A DNA stretch of 64,000 bases from positions 1,274,793-1,338,792 of the forward strand of contig NZ_OCNH01000002.1 of the NCBI RefSeq assembly GCF_900230225.1, read 5' to 3'. The notes beneath the pieces are model-generated. The model searched no databases and was not told the DNA's origin. It worked only from the letters and a program-made list of their open reading frames with translations. Positions 53,760-63,100 of the stretch are shown here, piece after piece; position 1 is the first letter of the stretch, and each line of letters opens with the position of its first letter. A program made the position numbers and the translations under genes. The DNA is from Spirosoma fluviale (GTDB lineage Bacteria > Bacteroidota > Bacteroidia > Cytophagales > Spirosomataceae).

Positions 53760-54680
53760 CTACCGTCTTTTCAAAACGATGACCTGATTTCGAAGGGTTT
53801 TATTGACGCGGAAGTTGTCATCGGCCATGAGTACCAGCGTCTGATGCGATTCATCAGCCCAGGCCATCGCTTCCAGATTGCAGACCGATCCGGGAAACTG
53901 GCTATTAAAATTGAAAGCCAGCTCTTTTCGCAGGGTATGCGTTGCCTGGTCGGGCGTGGCCAGATACAGGTTGGCCGTCACACGCTTCTGCTCATTATCA
54001 TAACACCGTTCCAGCACAAGGAGCCTTGTATCGTCAACGGCCAGTATTTCCGAGATGCCGCCTGTTCGTTCTTCACCCTGTGCAAATGGGCAGCGGTCGA
54101 TGGGGTATCTATATCGCTCTACGACCGGGTCGGTAGCCAGCGGATTCGGATACCGGAAAAACGTAATGGTGTCCTGCGTCAACCGGGTTTCGCCTTCCCA
54201 ACCGGCTTCGGGAGCCAACCAAAGCGCACCGGATGGCATAACAGCCAGTCCTTCGAGTCCTTTGTTGGGGGAGGGGAGGGGGAGTTTCAGGAGTACCTGC
54301 GCGACACTATCTCGCATGACTTTACCATATTGAACGGAGGTCACATGCTCGTGCTCATCGGTCCAGAAGTACGTTCCGGTTCGGGCGTCATACCGGGTGC
54401 TTTCAAACCAGTATGGAGTTTTCTGAGCTGCTTTCAGGCGCGTTTTATCCCCCAGGTCGCGGATGGTTCTGATGTTGGTAAAAGTGAAATGCCAGCCCCG
54501 GTCGCTCACCAGATGCCACTCGCCCGTTGTTGGTACGATCTCCAGCCCCGAAATGCCCCGTAAACTATCCCGAACGAACGGCATGGTAATGGAATCGCCT
54601 TCGAAGGTGAACGAAACCCCTTGGCCGTGAACGGTGGAGTAGGCGAGGAGGAGATAGGTAAGCCGGTAAAGTAGGCGCAT
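53760..54680 (-). CDS. Exported esterase-like-of-phytase domain protein, inserted in the suf locus
   Basis: From ATG 54680 the protein has 306 aa; a longer frame to 54722 runs through the sufCD terminator hairpin and is rejected. It has a signal peptide (LTYLLLAYSTVHGQG). The body RGISGLEIVPTTGEWHLVSDRG, NKGLEGLAVMPSGALWLAPE and EERTGGISEILAVDD matches the esterase-like activity of phytase family (PF13449), a propeller-like fold. It is periplasmic. Placement between sufD and sufS is odd, because the family has no known Fe-S role. The terminator before it suggests its own transcript, which could read into sufS. Confidence 0.8.
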   Translation of the reverse strand: MRLLYRLTYLLLAYSTVHGQGVSFTFEGDSITMPFVRDSLRGISGLEIVPTTGEWHLVSDRGWHFTFTNIRTIRDLGDKTRLKAAQKTPYWFESTRYDARTGTYFWTDEHEHVTSVQYGKVMRDSVAQVLLKLPLPSPNKGLEGLAVMPSGALWLAPEAGWEGETRLTQDTITFFRYPNPLATDPVVERYRYPIDRCPFAQGEERTGGISEILAVDDTRLLVLERCYDNEQKRVTANLYLATPDQATHTLRKELAFNFNSQFPGSVCNLEAMAWADESHQTLVLMADDNFRVNKTLRNQVIVLKRR

Positions 54681-54687
54681 GGAGGAA

Positions 54688-54719
54688 TAAAAAAAGTGTC
54701 GGGTTTGAGAACCCGACAC
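54688..54719 (-). terminator. Rho-independent terminator after sufD
   Basis: A perfect 10-bp stem GTGTCGGGTT (54696-54705) / AACCCGACAC (54710-54719) with a 4-nt loop is followed on the minus strand by a T-run (54695-54690). It stands right after the sufD stop and just upstream of the esterase-like gene's start at 54680. Confidence 0.8.
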
Positions 54720-54744
54720 CACAAAATTACGATACTAATCTTTT

Positions 54745-56070
54745 TTACTTCGTCAGCTTTTCCCGAACAACCCCTTCAAGGTATTCGCGGATGGGCTTAA
54801 TTTTGATCTGGCTCAGTACGTCCTGCGAGAAGGCGTACAGCAACAGCGTCCGGGCTTCATCTTTAGGAATACCGCGCGAACGCATGTAGAACAGGGCTTC
54901 GTCGTTTAACTGGCCCGTGGTTGTTCCGTGTGAGCACTTCACATCGTCGGCGTAGATTTCCAACTGCGGCTTGGTGTTCATGGATGCCCCCGGCGACATG
55001 ACTACGTTCTTACACGACTGGTACGCATTGGTTTTCTGCGCGTCGGGCCGAACGAAGATTTTGCCGTTGAAAACGCCCGTGCTGTTATCGTCCAGAATCC
55101 CTTTGTAGAGTTCATTGCTGTACGAGTTGGGCATGGCGTGGTCAACCAGTGTATGGTTATCCACGTGCTGACGACCGTTTGGCATGTACAGCCCGTACAT
55201 GAACGCTTCGGCATGTTGACCGTTGAGCACAATATTCAGGTTGTTCCGGACGAATTGGCCGTTGAGGGTAATCGACGCGGAATAGAAATGGCTGTTGTCG
55301 GCCTGGTGAACCTGAGTCGTGCCGATGTGGTATGCTTTCGCCGTTTCGTTCAGTACTTTGTAGTATTGCATCCGGGCGTCGCGGTCGAGCACGATTTCCG
55401 TCACGACGTTCACAAAGCTTGAATTTTCGCCCAATGTCCGGTACGATTCGGCCATCATCACCTCGGCATTTTTGCCGATAACGACGAGGTTACGAGGCTG
55501 CGAGGTAATGTTGCTAATGCGGGCATCGGTAATGAAGCGCAGAATGATTGGCTGATCGACGGTCGTATTAGCCGGTACCCGAACCACCACCCCATCGCTG
55601 GCCATGGCCGTATTCAGCGCCGTAAAGGCACTGTCCTGATAATCGGCATACCGGGCAAAATGCGCACCCATAAACTCGGTGTCTGCTTTGATCGAGTCGG
55701 CGAAACTGGTAATCTGTACCTGTTCAGACGGGCTGACAATCCGCGACAGTTCGGGATGGTAGATGCCGTTGACAAAGTACAGGATATTGCCTTCCAGATT
55801 CGGAATTTCGAGCGGCACCAGGTCTTCGGCCGTTAATGACGAAGCGGTATCGAGTGCAAAGTTTTCTTTGATGAGACTGTTGACATTCGAGTACTTCCAT
55901 TCTTCATGCCGAATCGTGGGGAAGCCCAACTGCTCGAACTGTTTCAGGGCAGACCGACGAAGCTGGTGCAGGGGCGATTTTCGTTCGCCGTTCATGCGCT
56001 CTTCGTTGTCCCGAAAAGACGCCAGCAACTGCTCCTTAAAATCGTTATAGGATGCGTAAGAGGGAGTCAT
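54745..56070 (-). CDS. sufD: SufD, Fe-S scaffold component
   Basis: The 441-aa protein has an N-terminal helical part (TIRHEEWKYSNVNSLI, residues ~55-70) and a right-handed beta-helix core with repeats ending in the SufB/D signature SHGTTTGQLNDEALFYMRSRG (its first His/Gly are seen near residue 385) and the C-terminal LLLYAFSQDVL. SufD pairs with SufB and SufC to build Fe-S clusters. sufC lies 84 nt upstream of its start. The partner sufB is not found in this window. Confidence 0.92.
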   Translation of the reverse strand: MTPSYASYNDFKEQLLASFRDNEERMNGERKSPLHQLRRSALKQFEQLGFPTIRHEEWKYSNVNSLIKENFALDTASSLTAEDLVPLEIPNLEGNILYFVNGIYHPELSRIVSPSEQVQITSFADSIKADTEFMGAHFARYADYQDSAFTALNTAMASDGVVVRVPANTTVDQPIILRFITDARISNITSQPRNLVVIGKNAEVMMAESYRTLGENSSFVNVVTEIVLDRDARMQYYKVLNETAKAYHIGTTQVHQADNSHFYSASITLNGQFVRNNLNIVLNGQHAEAFMYGLYMPNGRQHVDNHTLVDHAMPNSYSNELYKGILDDNSTGVFNGKIFVRPDAQKTNAYQSCKNVVMSPGASMNTKPQLEIYADDVKCSHGTTTGQLNDEALFYMRSRGIPKDEARTLLLYAFSQDVLSQIKIKPIREYLEGVVREKLTK

Positions 56071-56154
56071 TTTTTTATGTATGATGTATAAGGGTGTATG
56101 ATGTATGATGTATGGTATAGACTATATCATACATCATATATAATATATCATACA

Positions 56155-56910
56155 TCAGATGGCTTCAGCTTCGGCTTTGATCCAGTCGTATCCTTTTTCT
56201 TCCAGTTCGAGGGCCAGTTCTTTGGGTCCCGACTTCACGATACGACCTTTGTACAGCACGTGTACGTAATCGGGCACGATGTAATCCAGTAAGCGCTGGT
56301 AGTGCGTTACCACAATGGTAGCCCGCTCCGGCGAACGAAGTTTATTGACCCCGTCGGCCACGATGCGGAGGGCATCAATGTCCAGGCCAGAATCAGTTTC
56401 GTCCAGAATAGCCAGTTTGGGTTCGAGCATGGCCATCTGAAAAATTTCATTTCGTTTTTTCTCACCACCCGAGAAGCCTTCGTTCAATGACCGGCTCAGC
56501 AGCGACTGGTCGATGTTAACGAGTTTCATCTTCTCTTTCATCAGTTTCAGGAACTGTACCGCATCGAGCGAGTCCTGTCCGCGATATTTACGGATTTCGT
56601 TCAAGGCAGTCTTTAAGAAGTTTGTCGTGCTGACGCCCGGAATCTCGATTGGATACTGGAAGGCCAGAAAAATACCTTCGGCAGCCCGTTCTTCGGGTGC
56701 CATATCCAACAGGTCTTTTCCGTCGAAAACTACGCTGCCACTTGTTACATCATAGTCCTCACGACCTGCTAATACTGACGCCAGCGTGCTTTTGCCCGCA
56801 CCATTGGGCCCCATAATGGCGTGAACCTCACCCGCATTAATCTCCAGGTTAAGGCCTCTTAATATTTCTTTCTCGCCAATGGAGGCATGTAAATTACTGA
56901 TGGATAACAT
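56155..56910 (-). CDS. sufC: SufC ATPase
   Basis: From ATG 56910 the protein has 251 aa; a frame to 56988 adds an unsupported 26-residue leader. It is an ABC-type ATPase: Walker A GPNGAGKST (residues ~35-43), signature LNEGFSGGEKKR, Walker B LAILDETDSGLDIDAL and H-switch IVVTHYQRL. It energises SufBCD scaffold work. It is the first gene of the minus-strand SUF run seen here; the 243-nt space between it and the giant adhesin gene leaves no room for sufB. Confidence 0.94.
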   Translation of the reverse strand: MLSISNLHASIGEKEILRGLNLEINAGEVHAIMGPNGAGKSTLASVLAGREDYDVTSGSVVFDGKDLLDMAPEERAAEGIFLAFQYPIEIPGVSTTNFLKTALNEIRKYRGQDSLDAVQFLKLMKEKMKLVNIDQSLLSRSLNEGFSGGEKKRNEIFQMAMLEPKLAILDETDSGLDIDALRIVADGVNKLRSPERATIVVTHYQRLLDYIVPDYVHVLYKGRIVKSGPKELALELEEKGYDWIKAEAEAI

Positions 56911-57092
56911 AATAGGTTCTATCGTGACACCTCTAAATAAAGCCGCAAAGTTAGCACATGAAATGGCTTCTACGTAGCTAGGTAACAAAATCGGCTGTTT
57001 AAAAGTTGACCCAGCCTTCGCTTATTCACTGATTATCAAAAAACTCATTCCATAAAGGGGACAAAACCTCGTAAAGCCAACGGGCCGGATCC

Positions 57093-57128
57093 AAAAAAAT
57101 ACGGCCCGCAACAGGGTTGCGGGCCGTA
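57093..57128 (-). terminator. Rho-independent terminator of the giant surface-protein gene
   Basis: A perfect 13-bp stem with arms 57100-57112 (TACGGCCCGCAAC) and 57116-57128 and a 3-nt loop is followed on the minus strand by a T-run (57099-57093). It lies 25 nt past the stop at 57153. Confidence 0.85.
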
Positions 57129-57152
57129 GATCAATCAAATCCGTTAATCAGA

Positions 57153-60100
57153 CTAGCGAGGGTCGCCGATGCGCTTAACCCGCTTGGTTTGTTTAACTAC
57201 AAATGGTACACAGATCTTGACAGGACAGCAGTTTGTACTGGCAATGACCTCCAGTGGGCAGCACTGGTTGTTCGGACAGGCACCGGCTACGGTTTGCACC
57301 GTATACATGCCTGGCTCCGTAATCACCAGTTGAGCACCACTACCTACCAGCACACCGTTGCGATACCATTTCAAGTCCGTACGGCCACCAGGTGCCGTCG
57401 CCATGATCTGTTCACCGGCACACAGTTCCATCGGAATGGTTGTGCATACCCGCTTCGTATCACCTGGAATACTCGCTACGTTGTAGATCACACCACCGGT
57501 CATTACCCGGGCACTTAGCGTCAGTGTTGCACTGCTGCCAGGAGATACCTGAGGAATTGTCCAGCGACCACCGAAGTTGGTCGGAGCGAAGCTACCTGCC
57601 GACGTCGTAGCTGAACCTGCTACGTACTGTAGACCCGAATCCAGCGAATCCAGAACGACCACGTCGTTGGCTGCACCCGTACCGGTGTTCCGAATGATCA
57701 CCTTGTAGGTAAGTACATCGTTGATCTGCGCTCTGGAGCGATCGACATATTTCTCCAGTACCAGTTTAGGCTGCGGCACATCCACACGGTAGATCGTAAT
57801 CGAACCTTGTGACACACATCCCGAAGCCGCTGTGCAGCTAACCGAGTAGAGCGTGGTTGCCTGCGTAGGCTGTACCATGATCACAGACGATGTCTGACCA
57901 CCTTCTGACCACTTGAGGCTGCCATTCGTGCAACCCGTAGCCGTTAGCGTTACCGCACTGGCTGCCGTTACCGTCAGGCTGGAAGCCGTTACCGTTACCG
58001 GCGATACAGGCAGAACCGTTACCGTGCCCACCGCCGAAGCTGTGCTGCCGGTCGAGGTTGTACACGTTGCCGTGTAGCTCGTTGTAGCTGTGAGTACCGG
58101 CGTTACTAACGTGCTGCCGGTTGCACCGGTATTCCAGCTTATCTCACCAACACAACCACTGGCGAACAACGTACCCGTGTTACCGGCGCAGATCGTAGTA
58201 GAAGTGACAACGATGTTAACCGGAGTCGACTGGGTCACGATCACTACCGAAGCCGTTGCCGAACAGCCTGGGGCTGAAGAGCAGGTTACGGAGTAGACGT
58301 TGGTCGCGTTCATTGGCGTGACAGTGATGTTGGCACTCGTCGCACCCGTTGACCAGGTCAGGTTACCTACACAACCCAGTGCAGAGAGCGTTACCGGTGT
58401 GCCCGCCGTTACCAGCGTGCTGCTAGCCTGTAGGCTAACCACAGGTTTCGGCGTCACGGTCACTGTACCGGTAGCCGATACGAAGCTGCCTGCCGTTGTT
58501 ACGCAGATGGCCGTGTAGCTGGTGCTGGCCGTCAGAGCAGGGGTTACCAGGCTGGTGCCCGTTGCGCCCGTACTCCAAGTCACTGTACCCACACAACCAC
58601 TGGCTGTCAGCGTAGCGCTGGTGCCCGAGCAAACCGTTGCTGATGTTACCACCAGACTTACTGGAGGTTGCGTCGTAACGATAGTCACCGAAGCCGTTGC
58701 TGAACAGCCTGGGGCTGAAGAGCAGGTTACGGAGTAGACGTTAGTCGCGTTCATCGGCATGACGGTGATGTTGGCGCTCGTCGCCCCTGTCGACCAGCTT
58801 AAGTTGCCTACGCAACCCAGCGCAGATAGCGTTACCGGTGTGCCCGCCGTTACCAGCGTGCTGCTGGCTTGTAGGCTAACCACAGGTTGTGACACGACGG
58901 TTACTGTACCGGTGGCCGACGCGAAGCTGCCTGCCGTTGTTGTACAGATAGCGGTGTACGTGGTGCTGGCCGTCAGAACTGGGGTTACCAGGCTGGTGCC
59001 GGTTGCACCCGTATTCCAACTTACCGTACCCACACAACCACTGGCTGTCAGCGTAGCGCTGGTGCCCGAGCAAATCGTTGCCGAAGTGACGACCAGATTT
59101 CCTGGAGTCTGCTGGGTCACGATCACTACAGAAGCCGTTGCGATACAGCCTGGAGCTGAAGAGCAGGTTACGGAGTAGACGTTGGTCGCGTTCATCGGCG
59201 TGACGGTGATATTCGCACTCGTCGCACCCGTTGACCAGGTCAGGTTACCCACACAACCCAGTGCAGATAGCGTTACCGGTGTGCCCGCCGTTACCAGCGT
59301 ACTGCTGGCTTGCAGGCTCACCACAGGTTGTGACACGACGGTCACTGTACCGGTGGCCGATACGAAGCTGCCTGCCGTTGTTACGCAGATGGCCGTGTAG
59401 CTGGTGCTAGCGGTCAGAGCAGGGGTTACCAGGCTGGTGCCCGTTGCGCCCGTACTCCAGGTCACTGTACCCGTACAACCACTGGCTGTCAGCGTAGCGC
59501 TGTTGCCCGAGCAAACCGTTGCCGAGGTTACCACCAGATTGCCTGGCGTCTGCTGGGTCACGATCACTACCGAAGCTGTTGCGATACAGCCTGAAGCCGA
59601 CGCACACGTTGCGGAGTAGACATTGGTCACGTTCATCGGCGTTACGGTGATGGTGGCACCCGTTGCACCCGTTGACCAGGTCAGGTTACCCACACAACCC
59701 AGCGCAGAGAGCGTTACCGGTGTGCCCGCCGTTACCAGCGTGTTGCTGGCTTGCAGGCTTACCACAGGCGGTGACGTTACGGTCACTGTACCGGTGGCCG
59801 ACACAGAGCTGCCTCCTGTTGTTGCGCAGATGGCGGTGTATGTGGTGCTGGCCGTCAGGATTGGGGTTACCAGGCTGGTGCCCGTTGTACCCGTATTCCA
59901 GGTCACTGTACCCACACAACCACTGGCTGTCAGCGTAGCGCTGTTGCCTGAGCAAATCGTTGCCGACGTTACCACCAGACTTACCGAAGGCTGCGTTGTT
60001 ACAATTACCGAAGCCGTTGCCGAGCAACTCGTTCCTACGGTACAGGTAGCACTGTAGGTGTTTGTGGCGTTGGCTGGCTGTACGATGATAGACATGGTGC

Positions 60101-63100
60101 TTGCACCCGTCGACCAGCGAATCGTTTCCGAACAACCTAAAGCGGTCAGTGTTACAGAACTTCCGGCGGTTACCAGCGTGCTGCTAACATTCAACGTCAG
60201 TACTGGCTGCTCCTTCACGATCAGCGTTACGGCTGCCCGTGTGGTGCTCTTACAACCTGTCGATGGATCGACCGCTTCCGCGTAGTAGGTTCCAGCTACC
60301 GTTGGCTGATAGCTCAGCCCGGTTGCCAGTAGCGTACCACCAGTCGGGGTTGCATACCAGTTGGCTGTCATACCCGGCAGAACCGTTACCGTCAGTGCGG
60401 GAATAGCCGCGCCCTGGCAGATCGTTTTGTTGCTGCCGCTAATTGGCGGAACCATCGTTGCGCAATTGAAGTACAAGCCTGCATCAATCGTCAGGTTATC
60501 CTTCAGGATACCACCAACGGCCGGATCAATAATGATCTCCTGCGTCAGACCTGTATTGAAGTCCGCATCGCTATCGATCTCATCGTTGGTGCCTGTGTTT
60601 GGTTTCAGGCTCAACGCGCAACCCGATGGGAAGGAGCTTGACACAAACTTGACAAGGTACGTGCCTTTCGATATGCCTCCGAAGAGGTAGTAACCGAGGG
60701 AGTCTGTCTTCGTCGTTGCCAGAGCAGTTCCAACCGGCTGACCAGCCGAAGCAGCAAACAGTTGAACTGTTACGTTGCCAACACCTTTTTCGCTCACATC
60801 CTGCAAGCCGTTGTTGTTGGCATCTTTCCAGACATAGTTTCCGATAGATCCCAACTGGCAGGAGCTAACCGTTACCGGAGCACCGGCGGCATCGAGAGCC
60901 GCACACAGTTTGCGGGTAGCAATCAGATTCAGTACATCAGCACCCGTGGTGGTACCCGGTACAATTACGGACAGATCCAGGTAATTCGGATTGGCCGCGT
61001 TGTCGGTGTAAACCAGCGTGTGAATCGTATACAGACCCGTTGCGTTCACAACAAACTTAGGCTGCGTACTCGTTGACCGGATCACCAGGTTCGAACCGGA
61101 TGTCAGTACATACAGTACCTTGTAACCGGCAGGAACAGATGGGGCTGTGGTCATCGTTGCCGAGATCGTCAGTGAACCACCCGTGGTCAAACAACCAGGC
61201 GCATTGGCCAGCAAGGTACCGGCATCCGCCGTACAAGGCAGTAAACCAATGTCAACCGTCGTGATGTCCTTCCGGGTTGGGTCATTTGGATCAATGACTA
61301 CATCATCCGTAAAGCCAGTCGTTGGGTCGACGTCGCTGTCTTTGCTATCGTCAGAACCAGTATTCTGTTTTGGCGAGATCGCACATTCAGCAGGCAGACT
61401 GCTTGCCACGACCTTCACCCGGTAGCTACCCTTCGACAAGTTGTTGAAGATGTATTTACCCGAAGCATCGGTCGTTGTCGAAGCAACCAGTGAAACGCTG
61501 CCTGTCGACGAAACCGTATACAGTTCAACTTTCACATCCTTCGCACCTGGCTCACCAGCATCCTGCAAGCCGTTGTTGTTCGCATCCTTCCAGACAAAGT
61601 CACCCAGTGAGCCGCTGTTGGTCGTATACAGACCCGCGTCGACCGTCAGGTTATCTTTCTTGGATGGTACATCCGGATCGATGCTGATCACTGGCGTAAA
61701 GCCGGTAGTCGGGTTGGCATCACTATCCTTCGTTGTATCCGTACCCGAACGCGGCTTGGTGCTGAGGGCACAGTTGGCCGGTAAGGTGCTGGTTACGAAG
61801 CGTACGACGTAATCTCCTTTTGGAAGCTTATCGAACAGGTACTTGCCGGCAGCATCCGTCGTGGTGGTTTTAATAGCCGAGCCGGAAGGCTGACCATTTA
61901 CCGCAGCGTACAGTTCAACCTGTACATCTTTCACGCCCACTTCAGAAGCATCCTGAACACCGTTGTTGTTCGCATCTTTCCAGACGAAGTCACCAATCGA
62001 GCCTGTTGGTTTGTTTACCAGACCGGCGTCGACCGTGCGGTTATCCTGGAAGTTTCCTCCGAGGATCGGATCGATATTTACATCACCTGTGTACCCTGTA
62101 ACTGGGTCCGCATCGCTGTCTTTGTTGTCGTCGCCCAATACATTCGCCTTGCTTGACAACAGGCAGTTGGCAGGAAGCGAGGTCGGAACAAAGCGTACAC
62201 GATAGGTATTCTTGGCCAGGTTCGTGAACAGATACAGACCATTTACGTCCGTAATCGTTGAGGCTACCTTCGTCAGCGTACCCGTTGAGGCCACTGTATA
62301 CAATTCGACGGTAACACCCTGCACACCTGTTTCAGCTACATCCTGGATGCCGTTATCATTGGTATCCTTCCAGACATAATCACCCAGTGTACCCAGTGGC
62401 ACCTGCGGATTATACAAGCCAGCGTCAATCGTTGGGTTGTTCTGGAGAATGCCGCCTTTTACGGGGTCCAGCGTAATCACCTGCGAGAAACCGGTAGCCG
62501 GGTTGGCATCGCTATCCTTCGTATTGTCCGTGCCTACGTTCGGCTTGGTGCTGATGGCACAGTTAGCCGGGAACGAGCTGGCTACGAACTTCACGAGGTA
62601 GTCGCCTTTCGGTAGTTTATCGAACAGGTAGCGTCCGAGCGTATCGGTCGTTACTGTGCGGATGGCACTGCCCTGAGGCTGACCATTCACCGCAGCATAC
62701 AACTCGATCAGTACATTCTTCACGCCAATCTCACCTGCATCCTGCAAGCCGTTGTTGTTGATATCTTTCCAGACTAAGTCGCCGATCGAACCCGTGGCCG
62801 TGTTGTACAGACCGGCGTCGATGGTGAGGTTGTCTTTCAAAATACCGCCCTGAATTGGGTCCAGCGTGATGACCTGCGAGAGACCCGAGGTCGGATCAGC
62901 ATCGCTGTCTTTGCCCGTATCGGTACCTGACCGTGGCCGGGTGCTGATCGAACAGTTAGCCGGGAACGAGCTACCGATGAAGCGTACCAGATAATCACCT
63001 TTCGGTAATTTATCGAACAGGTACTTACCGTTCACGTCGGTCGAGGCCACCCGCAAGGCACTGCCCTGTGGTTGTCCACCAACGGCCGCGTAAAGTTCAA

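Noticed and set aside
56071..56154. AT-rich TATGATGTA repeats between sufD and sufC
   Set aside because: Short simple repeats with partial hairpin potential; no evidence for a function beyond a spacer.
58759..59178. Plus-strand frames with valine-rich repeats opposite the giant protein
   Set aside because: Reverse-complement reading of the Ig-like repeats; periodicity equals 441 bp and no starts are conserved with binding sites.
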